From: Aquificaceae bacterium
Lineage (GTDB): Bacteria > Aquificota > Aquificia > Aquificales > Aquificaceae
Assembly (NCBI GenBank): GCA_025057715.1
Contig: JANWVD010000008.1
Location: 1 to 13,750, forward strand
Reading direction: 5' to 3'
DNA length: 13,750 nt
Below, piece after piece: positions 6,090 to 12,650 of the stretch (within the stretch, counting starts at the first letter, position 1; each line of letters starts with the position of its first letter). A program made the position numbers and the translations under genes. Below the pieces are notes generated by a model. The model was not told the DNA's origin, ran no database searches, and saw only the letters and a program-made list of their open reading frames with translations.

Positions 6090-7042
6090 TTTTGCAAAAC
6101 ATCTTAAATCCACCAATCATGATGTTTTTTCTCGGCATTTTTGCCGCTTTGGTGAGGTCTGACCTTGAAATCCCTCAATCTTTATCCAAGCTATTTTCAC
6201 TTTATTTGCTTATCGCGATTGGATTGCATGGCGGTTATGAACTTTCAAAAAGTGGAATATCACTTTATGTAGTAAAAGTTTTAGCTTTAGCCAGCTTTAT
6301 GGCTTTCCTTGTCCCGATTTACTCGTTTTTTGTATTAAGAGTGCGCCTTGATGTTTATAATGCAGTCGCGATAGCTGCATCTTATGGCTCTATTAGCGCA
6401 GTTACTTTTATCACTGCAGTTTCTTTTCTTGATAGTCTTAACCTTCATCATGGTGGTTATATGGTTGCTGCTATGACACTAATGGAATCGCCTGCGATAG
6501 TTGTAGGGCTTTTGCTCCTCTCTCTCTTCGCCCGAAGGGCGGATTCTGAAATTAAATGGGGCGGTGTTTTAAAAGAAGCGCTGTTTAATGCTTCTGTTTT
6601 GCTCTTGGTCGGGACCTTGCTGATTGGGGCTTTGACAGGTGAAAAGGGGTGGAAGTCAATTGAGCCACTCTTTGGCGGGCTTTTCAAGGGCATGCTGACC
6701 TTTTTCCTTCTTGACATGGGTCTAATAGCCGGTAAGCGCTTGGGCGATGTTAAAAAGGTTGGGGTTTTCCTGATAGCTTTTGGCGTTATTATGCCTATTT
6801 TTAATGCGTCTTTGGGAATTTTGCTGGCGAAGCTTGCCAATTTTCATACAAGTGATGCGTTTCTTTTTAGTATTCTTTGCGCAAGTGCGTCTTATATTGC
6901 AGTGCCTGCCGCGATGAGGATGTCAGTGCCCGAGGCTAATCCGAGTATTTACATAACATTATCACTTGCCATCACCTTTCCGTTTAATATAGCTTTTGGA
7001 ATTCCGCTTTACTATAGCATGGTGAGCTTGCTATGGAATTAG
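6074..7042 (+). CDS. sbtA: SbtA-family sodium-dependent bicarbonate transporter
   Basis: This 322-residue integral membrane protein has about ten hydrophobic spans and matches SbtA, the inner-membrane Na+/HCO3- symporter of cyanobacteria and other autotrophs. Recalled cyanobacterial SbtA lines up at LLIAIGLHGG (about 46-55), YGSISAVTFITA near the first helix break, MTLMESPAIVVGLLL, a charged cytoplasmic loop (RRADSEIKWGG), and the second repeat ending in VPEANPSIYITLSLAITFPF and GIPLYYSM. It is somewhat shorter than the roughly 370-residue cyanobacterial form, mainly in the central loop. It overlaps the CobW gene by 16 bases and the SbtB-like gene by 10. Bicarbonate would feed carboxylases supporting the reductive TCA cycle. 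Substrate is inferred from family and context. Confidence 0.85.
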   Translation: MHVDLILQNILNPPIMMFFLGIFAALVRSDLEIPQSLSKLFSLYLLIAIGLHGGYELSKSGISLYVVKVLALASFMAFLVPIYSFFVLRVRLDVYNAVAIAASYGSISAVTFITAVSFLDSLNLHHGGYMVAAMTLMESPAIVVGLLLLSLFARRADSEIKWGGVLKEALFNASVLLLVGTLLIGALTGEKGWKSIEPLFGGLFKGMLTFFLLDMGLIAGKRLGDVKKVGVFLIAFGVIMPIFNASLGILLAKLANFHTSDAFLFSILCASASYIAVPAAMRMSVPEANPSIYITLSLAITFPFNIAFGIPLYYSMVSLLWN

Positions 7043-7332
7043 TGAAAATGAAAAAGATAGAGATAGTTGTTGATAATACTCACTTAAAGATGGTTTTGGA
7101 CATCTTAGAATCGTCTGGGGTGAGTGGATACACTGTAATAAAGGACATAATTGGCAAAGGTGACAGAGGTTTGGTCTTAGCTGATGAGCCTTTTGAGGGT
7201 TTGAAAAATAGCTATCTATTCACGGTTTGCAACGACGAAATTGCCAATAGCGTTATAGCCCGTATTGGCCCTCTTCTTAAGCGCTATGGTGGTGCTTGCA
7301 TGGTAAGCGATGTAGGTTGGTTAGTTTATTAA
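7033..7332 (+). CDS. sbtB: SbtB-like PII-family regulator of the bicarbonate transporter
   Basis: This 99-residue protein has the ferredoxin-like PII fold of SbtB, the trimeric nucleotide-binding protein that regulates SbtA. MKKIEIVVDNTHLKMVLDIL leads into SGVSGYTVIKDIIGKGDRG (residues about 29-47). This matches the SGAKGYTV...GKGSR region of cyanobacterial SbtB, where the T-loop begins. The second half (YLFTVCNDEIANSVIARIGP, then GGACMVSDVGWLVY) gives the second helix and closing strand. The redox-active CGPxGC tail of cyanobacterial SbtB is absent. The ATG at 7033, with GGTGAG six bases upstream, is preferred; an ATG at 7048 would give a 94-residue form closer to the usual PII start. The overlap with sbtA supports a functional pair. 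Confidence 0.8.
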   Translation: MELVKMKKIEIVVDNTHLKMVLDILESSGVSGYTVIKDIIGKGDRGLVLADEPFEGLKNSYLFTVCNDEIANSVIARIGPLLKRYGGACMVSDVGWLVY

Positions 7333-7363
7333 TTGCTATTATAGCCTTTATTAAGACCAGTTA

Positions 7364-7392
7364 TTGAAGGTTAGGTGCGTTAAGGTTATAAT
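7364..7392 (+). promoter_or_regulatory. Sigma70-type promoter for the sulfur-oxidation block
   Basis: TTGAAG (7364-7369) and a perfect TATAAT (7387-7392) are separated by exactly 17 bases. Transcription should start near 7399. That gives a short leader of about 23 bases with AGGAGGT at 7408-7414, just before tusA. This is the best promoter in the window. It marks the boundary between the carbon and sulfur blocks. No terminator is visible between sbtB and tusA, so read-through from upstream is also possible. Confidence 0.7.
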
Positions 7393-7421
7393 AAAAAGAC
7401 TATTTTCAGGAGGTGTGAAAA

Positions 7422-7658
7422 ATGGCTACTATAACGCCTGATAAGTCGCTTGATACCTCTGGTCTTAATTGCCCACTTCCAGTCCTTAAAACCAAAAAGG
7501 CTATGGAAGGTCTTCAATCAGGGCAAATTTTGGAGGTAATTAGCACTGACCCAGGTGCGAAGGCTGACATCCCAGCCTTTTGTAATAGAACTGGTCATCA
7601 GCTTTTGGAGACCGTTGAAGAAGGAGGTAAATACATCTTTTACCTCCGTAAAAAGTAG
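7422..7658 (+). CDS. tusA: TusA-family sulfur carrier protein
   Basis: This 78-residue TusA protein shuttles persulfide sulfur in the cytoplasm. The hallmark is LDTSGLNCPLPVLKTKKAM, with the sulfur-carrying Cys17 in the CPxP motif on the first helix. The rest (LEVISTDPGAKADIPAFCNR, then the closing strand YIFYLRKK) is standard for the family. It carries a strong ribosome site, AGGAGGT, and is the first gene behind the promoter at 7364-7392. In sulfur oxidisers, TusA works with DsrE proteins to deliver sulfur towards sHdr or Dsr systems. The dsrE and shdr genes downstream make that role much more likely here than tRNA thiolation. Confidence 0.93.
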   Translation: MATITPDKSLDTSGLNCPLPVLKTKKAMEGLQSGQILEVISTDPGAKADIPAFCNRTGHQLLETVEEGGKYIFYLRKK

Positions 7659-7669
7659 GGGTCAAAACC

Positions 7670-8203
7670 ATGGCAACAGAAAGATTTGCTATTATAGCCA
7701 CTAAGGGTACGCTTGATATGGCGTATCCGCCTTTAATTTTGGCTTCAACGGCTGCTTCGTTAGGTGTAGAAACTGCAATCTTTTTTACTTTCTACGGTCT
7801 TAACATCATCCATAAAAAGAGAATGCAAGAGTTAAAAGTAGCGCCTGTTGGAAATCCTGCGATGCCTATGTCATTCCCACCGTCTATGAAAAACGGCTTT
7901 ACAGATGCTATAGCGTCAGTAATGCCCGGTCCTCCTCAGCTCTTAGGTGTTATCCCTGGGATGACGGACCTTATGACCTACATGATGAAAAAGTCCATAA
8001 AAGAACATGGCGTTGCGTCAATTCCTGAGCTCCTCGATGCTTGTAAAGAAGCTGAGGTTAAGCTAATCGCTTGCCAGATGACCATGGAACTCTTTGGATA
8101 CAGTCAAGACGATTTAATAGACGGGCTTGAGCCCCCGGCAGGCGCAGCTACTTTTATAAACTACGTCATGGAAGCTGATAAACCGATGATTGTATTCGTT
8201 TAG
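7670..8203 (+). CDS. dsrE2: DsrE2-type sulfurtransferase
   Basis: This 177-residue protein belongs to the DsrE/F/H-like family, DsrE2 branch. The N-terminal TKGTLDMAYPPLILASTAAS (residues 11-30) and IFFTFYGLNII are typical of DsrE2. The expected sulfur-binding cysteine is C135 in LIACQMTMELFG. A second cysteine, C125, lies one helix turn region earlier. A methionine- and proline-rich middle (about residues 60-105) is less conserved and somewhat hydrophobic, so membrane contact is possible. It follows tusA by 11 bases, the common tusA-dsrE2 pairing of sulfur oxidisers, where the two exchange persulfide. The ribosome site is modest (AGGGGT). Subtype 2A or 2B cannot be decided by eye. Confidence 0.82.
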   Translation: MATERFAIIATKGTLDMAYPPLILASTAASLGVETAIFFTFYGLNIIHKKRMQELKVAPVGNPAMPMSFPPSMKNGFTDAIASVMPGPPQLLGVIPGMTDLMTYMMKKSIKEHGVASIPELLDACKEAEVKLIACQMTMELFGYSQDDLIDGLEPPAGAATFINYVMEADKPMIVFV

Positions 8204-8213
8204 GGAGGTATCT

Positions 8214-8630
8214 ATGTCATACGAAAAGGTTCTCTTTTACATTCTAACAGTTCCCTTTTTTGATAGAGCAGAGCCTGCGACCGGAGAGCTCATAAATCCA
8301 AAAGCTGGAGCTCCTTTCTTTCTTGCTACTGCTGCAACTACGATGGATTACGAGGTTGAGATGGTGATAACTTCCGAGGCTGGCTTTTTATTAATGAAAG
8401 ATAATGCAAAGAAAGTAAAGGTCAGACCTGGCGTAGAGCAAACCGTGCACGATTTTATCCTTATGGCAAAAGAGGCTGGGGTCAAAATCTACCTTTGCGT
8501 GCCATCGCTTGATTTAACGGATGTCTATAAGAGAGAAGACGTTAACATGGAGCTTTGTGATGGCATAATAGGCGGGGCGGCTTTTCTTGATAAGCTTATG
8601 AGTGGGGAATATGCTGTCATCACTCTTTAA
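8214..8630 (+). CDS. DsrE-family sulfurtransferase, DsrE3-like
   Basis: This 138-residue protein has a DsrE/F-like fold. It starts MSYEKVLFYILTVPFF, has TAATTMDYEVEMVIT and GAGVKIYLC-type strands (EAGVKIYLCVPSLDLTD), and ends GGAAFLDKLMSGEYAVITL. The Cys in IYLCVPS, at about residue 102, is placed like the sulfur-binding cysteine of DsrE3 proteins. The ATG at 8214 is chosen because GGGAGGT lies just upstream. An in-frame ATG at 8190 overlaps dsrE2 and has no ribosome site. DsrE3 proteins often accompany tusA and shdr genes and carry persulfide. I cannot assign the 3A, 3B or 3C subtype. About 90 noncoding bases follow, with no convincing promoter or terminator. Confidence 0.72.
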   Translation: MSYEKVLFYILTVPFFDRAEPATGELINPKAGAPFFLATAATTMDYEVEMVITSEAGFLLMKDNAKKVKVRPGVEQTVHDFILMAKEAGVKIYLCVPSLDLTDVYKREDVNMELCDGIIGGAAFLDKLMSGEYAVITL

Positions 8631-8720
8631 AATCATAAACTTTTCTTTGTTTGCTTATAAGTCATATTTATTCCCTTCATTGGGTTATTTGCATAAATTT
8701 AACAAAGAAGGAGGATTCTG

Positions 8721-9446
8721 ATGGAAGGTCATATATATGGTTATAACCTCCCAATTTCAGAAAAGACAAAGGTAGTGCCGTGGGAGGAAAAAGTCAGAGT
8801 TGTCGAAGAGGTTAAAGCAGACTTTAGATATAAAGAATACATATACGGCTGTCTCAATTGTGGCGTTTGCACAGCCTCTTGTCCGTCTAACAGGTTCTTT
8901 GATTACTCTCCCAGGGAGATAGTCCAGCGCTTCTTAGAAGACGATGTAGAAGTCCTCTACGACATGATGCACGAATACATCTGGGCTTGCTCGCAGTGTT
9001 TTACTTGCTGGATAAGATGTCCATTTGTGAATAATCCAGGCGGTCTTGTTGCCATAATGCGCGAAGTTGCGGTGCGTAACGCTTTTGAAGCAACCAAAGA
9101 CCTTCTTAAACCATACGGCAGGGTGCTTCTTAAGGTTATGACCACGGGAAATCAGCTCTCCGCAGACATGCTTCAGCCGGACTTCTTCCCAGACTGGGGT
9201 CCAAAGATGGCTGATAATATGGAAAACCTAAGAGCAAAGCGCTTAGCAATCCCATTTGATGTCGGTAAATCAGTCAAAACCGCTTGGGAGGTCTCTCTCG
9301 AAACGGCGGTTGAGATGTATACGATTTGGAGAGAAACGGGCATTTTTGAGATGCTCGAGAAGCTCGACCCGAACCTCTACAATGTCATTATGGACATAGT
9401 GGAGGAAAACGAAGAGCGCTACCAAGAGCTTACTGAAGAAGATTAA
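8721..9446 (+). CDS. shdrC1: sHdr complex subunit C1, 2x[4Fe-4S] protein
   Basis: This 241-residue protein is the HdrC-like electron-transfer subunit of the sulfur-oxidising heterodisulfide reductase-like complex. It has two classic 4Fe-4S motifs: C44-x2-C47-x2-C50-x3-C54-Pro and C90-x2-C93-x2-C96-x3-C100-Pro. The C-terminal 130 residues are helical and extend beyond methanogen HdrC. A strong AAGGAGGA lies before the ATG. It is the first of six genes in the order C1-B1-A-H-C2-B2, which defines the type I sHdr locus of sulfur oxidisers. In that system, cytoplasmic sHdr oxidises sulfur bound to a lipoate-binding protein; the lbpA gene is not inside the window. Confidence 0.88.
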   Translation: MEGHIYGYNLPISEKTKVVPWEEKVRVVEEVKADFRYKEYIYGCLNCGVCTASCPSNRFFDYSPREIVQRFLEDDVEVLYDMMHEYIWACSQCFTCWIRCPFVNNPGGLVAIMREVAVRNAFEATKDLLKPYGRVLLKVMTTGNQLSADMLQPDFFPDWGPKMADNMENLRAKRLAIPFDVGKSVKTAWEVSLETAVEMYTIWRETGIFEMLEKLDPNLYNVIMDIVEENEERYQELTEED

Positions 9447-9463
9447 TTAAAGGAGGTTTAGCT

Positions 9464-10819
9464 ATGGCACATGGCGGCGGTTTTGGACATAATAGCCCAG
9501 GGGGGCTTTTGCGCTATCCTGAAAAGGAGCCATTTGCCCTAAAGGAATACAACTCTCACTATGACCACATCTTCGAGCTTATGGAAGAGCTCGAACACAA
9601 AGGCGAGATACTAATACATAGAATCACGCCGGAACACAAACCAGTTGAGGTCTTTACAAGAACCGGAAGAATAAAAACCATTCCAACAAACAAGCTCTGG
9701 CATCACAAGTCCTGTGGTCAGTGTGGCAACATCCCGGGCTACCCAGCAGCAATATTTTGGTTTATGAATAAATTCGGGCTTGATTATCTAAATGAGCCGC
9801 ATCAAACTTCCTGCACTGCATGGAACTACCACGGCTCCGGGACTTCAAACCCGGTTGCTCTCGCAGCAGTTTGGCTCAGAAACATGCATCAAGCATGGAA
9901 AACTGGCTACTACCCCCTTATTCACTGCGGGACCTCCTTTGGTTCATACAAAGAAACACGCGAGCAATTAATCTTTAACAAAGAACTGAGAGACGCCGTT
10001 AGACCAATCCTTAAAAAGTTAGGAAGACTTACGGAAGACGGACGCATAGTCATTCCTCAAGAGGTAGTTCACTATTCAGAGTGGGTTCACGCCGTGCGCT
10101 ACCAAATCGCCAAGCTCTACGAATCAGAAGGCAAGTCAAAGGGCATAGATATTTCAAGTGTTAGGGTTGCAATTCATAACGCTTGCCATACATACAAGAT
10201 GATTGCCGACGACTATCCTTACGATCCAGAGGTCTTTGAAGGTCAGCGTCCAGCGGCTTCTACCGCAGTTGTGCAAGCTCTTGGGGCACAGGTTGTTGAT
10301 TACTCAACATGGTTTGACTGCTGCGGCTTTGGCTTTAGACACATCCTCACAGAGAGAGAGTTTACCCGCTCTTTTGCAATCCAGCGCAAGCTAAAGGTTA
10401 TCTACGAAGAGGTAAAAGCAGACCTAATAGTAACTCATGACACTGGTTGCACAACTACTTTCGAGAAAAACCAATGGATTGGCAAAGCCCACGGTATGTA
10501 TTACCCTGTTGCGGTTATGTCTGATGTCATGTTTGCAGCCCTTGCTTGCGGTGCCCACCCATTTAAGATTATCCAGCTTTACTGGAACTGCTCTTCCTAC
10601 GAGCCACTTCTTGAAAAAATGGGTATTACCAACTGGAGAGAGCTCAAAAAAGAATGGGAAGACGCAGTTAACCACATAGCGCAACTTGAAAAAGCTGGCA
10701 AGTACGACGAGCTCATGGAATTCTTCAAAGAATACGACCTTTATGAACCTTATAGCAAAACTGCAAGCGGCAAGCCAAAGGCATCTGCAACCGCCAACAT
10801 TCCTCTATTTAAATCTTAA
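9464..10819 (+). CDS. shdrB1: sHdr complex subunit B1 (HdrB-like, degenerate CCG domains)
   Basis: This 451-residue protein is the B1 subunit of sHdr, related to HdrB, whose CCG domains hold noncubane 4Fe-4S clusters for disulfide chemistry. The second domain has C241, C286-C287 (FDCCGFGF) and C329 (TGCTTTF). The usual final CxxC pair is reduced to one Cys. The first domain has C84-x2-C87, C117 and C155 and no CCG at all. C362 and C376 follow. An extra glycine-rich N-terminus (HGGGFGH) and a low-complexity tail (ASGKPKASATAN) flank the core. AAAGGAGGT gives strong initiation. A GC-rich hairpin follows directly after the stop. Assignment rests on the CCG core and its place between shdrC1 and shdrA. 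Confidence 0.87.
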   Translation: MAHGGGFGHNSPGGLLRYPEKEPFALKEYNSHYDHIFELMEELEHKGEILIHRITPEHKPVEVFTRTGRIKTIPTNKLWHHKSCGQCGNIPGYPAAIFWFMNKFGLDYLNEPHQTSCTAWNYHGSGTSNPVALAAVWLRNMHQAWKTGYYPLIHCGTSFGSYKETREQLIFNKELRDAVRPILKKLGRLTEDGRIVIPQEVVHYSEWVHAVRYQIAKLYESEGKSKGIDISSVRVAIHNACHTYKMIADDYPYDPEVFEGQRPAASTAVVQALGAQVVDYSTWFDCCGFGFRHILTEREFTRSFAIQRKLKVIYEEVKADLIVTHDTGCTTTFEKNQWIGKAHGMYYPVAVMSDVMFAALACGAHPFKIIQLYWNCSSYEPLLEKMGITNWRELKKEWEDAVNHIAQLEKAGKYDELMEFFKEYDLYEPYSKTASGKPKASATANIPLFKS

Positions 10820-10826
10820 ATAAAAC

Positions 10827-10848
10827 GGGGGCTTCGCCCCCATTCTTT
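10827..10848 (+). terminator. GC-rich hairpin with T-rich tail in the shdrB1-shdrA gap
   Basis: GGGGGCTTCGCCCCC at 10827-10841 forms a six-pair stem with a three-base loop. ATTCTTTTAT follows, and A-rich TAAAAC precedes. This looks like an intrinsic terminator, with weaker symmetry on the opposite strand. Because it sits inside the six-gene sHdr cluster, with the shdrA ribosome site (AAAGGAGGT) only some 13 bases further on, partial termination or mRNA stabilisation of the C1-B1 part is more likely than a full stop. Confidence 0.55.
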
Positions 10849-10866
10849 TATAAAGGAGGTAAGTTT

Positions 10867-11922
10867 ATGAGCTCGGTGCTCGTCGTTGGTGCTGGTCCGA
10901 CTGGTCTTGCAGCAGCAAGGGGTCTTGCAAAACTGGGTATTAAAACCATCCTTCTTGAGAAGGATTCAGAACTCGGCGGCAACCCAATTAAAAATCACTA
11001 TCACACGTTAATACCCCGCAAGCTAAAGCCGTCTCAGGTGCTTGGTCCCTACATTCGCGAAGTCCAAGAAAGTAAAAATGTAACGCTGTATCTAAACACC
11101 GAACTGGTCTCTTGCGAAGGTGAAGTCGGAAACTTTAAAGTGGGTCTTTCAAACGGAAAGACCGAAACGGTTGGTGCAATAGTAGTTGCTACTGGTTTTG
11201 AACATTTTGACCCAAAGCGCAAGGGAGAGCTTGGCTACGGTCTTTATCCTGATGTAATTACGAACCTCGAGCTTGAGCGCATGTTTTCTCAGGAGGGCAA
11301 GCTCTATAGACCTTCAAACAAGCAGCTTCCAAAAAGGGTCGCTTTTGTCTTTTGCGTAGGCTCTCGGGACCGTCAGCTTGGGGTTACCAATGTCCATTGT
11401 TGCAGATATGGCTGCGCGCTCTCTGGTCTTCAGGGGTCTGAAATAAGGGAGCATTACCCGGATGTGGACGTTTTCTGCTATTACATGGATGTTAGGACCT
11501 ATGGCACATGGGAGTATCCCTTCTACTGGGCTCCTCAAGAGGAATATGGCGTTAGATATGTTCGCGGAAGGATAGCAGAAATCACCTACAGCCCTGCAGA
11601 CGGGCGCTTGAGGGTAAAGCACGAAGATACCATAGTCCAAAGACCCGCTGAGGTGCCAATGGACTTAGTTGTTTTGGTCCTCGGCATGGAGCCATCAGAG
11701 GGGACTAAAAAGGTTGCCAAAATCCTCGGTCTAAAGCAGGATAAAGATAGCAGGTTCCTCGTTCCTTCAGACGAATCCGGTTCTAACATAGTTTCTAACA
11801 AAGAAGGCATATTCATAGCAGGTGCCTGTAAAGGACCAATCGACATAGAATCCTGTCTCTCTGAAGGTGAGGCTGCTGCTTTAGAAGCTGCGGCTGTAAT
11901 CAATACAAAGGTAGGTGTATGA
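10867..11922 (+). CDS. shdrA: sHdr complex subunit A, FAD-binding
   Basis: This 351-residue flavoprotein is the sHdr form of HdrA. The FAD-binding dinucleotide fold starts at the N-terminus with VGAGPTGLAAARGLAKLG (GxGxxG at residues 8-13) and an acidic strand end (LLEKDSELGG). IVVATGFEHFDP at about 106-117 is the second nucleotide-fold motif. The HdrA cluster-binding stretch is FCVGSRD (C163) with C178, C179 and C183 in VHCCRYGC. GIFIAGACKGPIDIESCLSEG near the end closes the FAD site. It is about half the size of bifurcating methanogen-type HdrA and lacks the ferredoxin domains, as expected for sHdrA. Its stop overlaps the next gene by four bases (ATGA). Confidence 0.9.
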   Translation: MSSVLVVGAGPTGLAAARGLAKLGIKTILLEKDSELGGNPIKNHYHTLIPRKLKPSQVLGPYIREVQESKNVTLYLNTELVSCEGEVGNFKVGLSNGKTETVGAIVVATGFEHFDPKRKGELGYGLYPDVITNLELERMFSQEGKLYRPSNKQLPKRVAFVFCVGSRDRQLGVTNVHCCRYGCALSGLQGSEIREHYPDVDVFCYYMDVRTYGTWEYPFYWAPQEEYGVRYVRGRIAEITYSPADGRLRVKHEDTIVQRPAEVPMDLVVLVLGMEPSEGTKKVAKILGLKQDKDSRFLVPSDESGSNIVSNKEGIFIAGACKGPIDIESCLSEGEAAALEAAAVINTKVGV

Positions 11923-12647
11923 AAAAGCTCGCGACTCTGGACGACTTCCTCGTCCGGGATTACCTCATAAAAATCCTTGGGGAAGGGGAGGAGTTTGTGA
12001 GGGGGTTTTATCAGGACCTTCTTGCCAAAAGTCAGTTTTTCTCCCAAGTTCTCTCTCCCGAGAGGGTGTCAAAGCTCTCAGAAGAAGAAGCCCTAAATGT
12101 CCTTGATTTAGTTTTTGCGGTTCGCCGCAAAAAAGAACGCGTGCTCAAAGAAACCGGACTTGAAAAGCTAAGGCTCATGATTAAAGAGCTCCTCACATCT
12201 GAAAGTGAGTGGGACAGCAAAGTAGAGCGATTTGCGCGAGAGCTCAGGGGCGTTGATTTCAAATTCGCTCGCGATTTCGCGAGCGAGATTATTCATTTTT
12301 CCTATCCTGATAGGTATGTTTTGTGGACGAGCTGGATTTGGGACCCAGAGAGCGAGAGTGGAGCAGTAGTTTTCTTAAAAGAAGAGCCACCGAAGCGCCA
12401 TATGTATGGAGAAAAGTATGAAGAGTTTGAAAAGATTTACAAGCAGGTGCAGGAAAAATTGACTGATTTCGGCATAAAAGTGCGCGGGTTTTTGATGGTT
12501 GATATATTCCTTGCAATGATTTATGCAACTTATGTTGATTACATGACCTTGTCCACGATGCATAGTGCCAAGGGATTCTTTCCGCCTGCGGGTGCTATGG
12601 CAAGAAGGCTCCTGGGTCTTTCAGTAAAAGAAGAGATGGAGGTTTGA
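11919..12647 (+). CDS. shdrH: Conserved protein of unknown function in the sHdr cluster (Hyp/sHdrH position)
   Basis: This 242-residue protein has no cysteine-based cluster motif and no signal peptide. It occupies the slot between shdrA and shdrC2 that holds the conserved 'hyp' gene in type I sHdr loci. Its function is not established to my knowledge. The N-terminal half is helical and charged (LSEEEALNVLDLVFAVRRKK). The centre has DFKFARDFASEIIHFSYPDR, then YVLWTSWIWDPESESGA with clustered tryptophans. The C-terminal half has GFLMVDIFLAMIYATYVDYM, a hydrophobic helix, and GFFPPAGAMARRLLG. It is coupled to shdrA by an ATGA overlap and lies three bases before shdrC2. A perfect inverted repeat lies inside the gene at 12265-12286. 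Confidence 0.8.
   Translation: MKKLATLDDFLVRDYLIKILGEGEEFVRGFYQDLLAKSQFFSQVLSPERVSKLSEEEALNVLDLVFAVRRKKERVLKETGLEKLRLMIKELLTSESEWDSKVERFARELRGVDFKFARDFASEIIHFSYPDRYVLWTSWIWDPESESGAVVFLKEEPPKRHMYGEKYEEFEKIYKQVQEKLTDFGIKVRGFLMVDIFLAMIYATYVDYMTLSTMHSAKGFFPPAGAMARRLLGLSVKEEMEV
12265..12286. repeat. Perfect 10-base inverted repeat inside the sHdrH-position gene
   Basis: Arms TCGCTCGCGA and TCGCGAGCGA are separated by TT. In RNA this would fold to nine GC-rich pairs with an ATTT loop, followed by the T-rich ATTATTCATTTTT. The repeat encodes FARDFASE, codons 116-123. It could be a chance product of alternating Ala/Arg/Ser codons, or an RNA structure that slows transcription or translation. Confidence 0.6.
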
Positions 12648-12650
12648 ATT

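Noticed and set aside
8190..8213. Upstream start at 8190 for the DsrE3-like gene
   Set aside because: It lies inside dsrE2 without a ribosome site. The ATG at 8214 follows GGGAGGT and gives a normal family N-terminus.
8631..8720. Possible promoter between the DsrE3-like gene and shdrC1
   Set aside because: CATAAA at 8692-8697 has no acceptable -35 at 16-18 bases and would give an implausibly short leader. The gap holds only the ribosome site with confidence.
11586..12047. Antisense frame, 153 codons, across the shdrA-sHdrH junction
   Set aside because: Both sense genes are well supported and coupled; the antisense product shows no motif.
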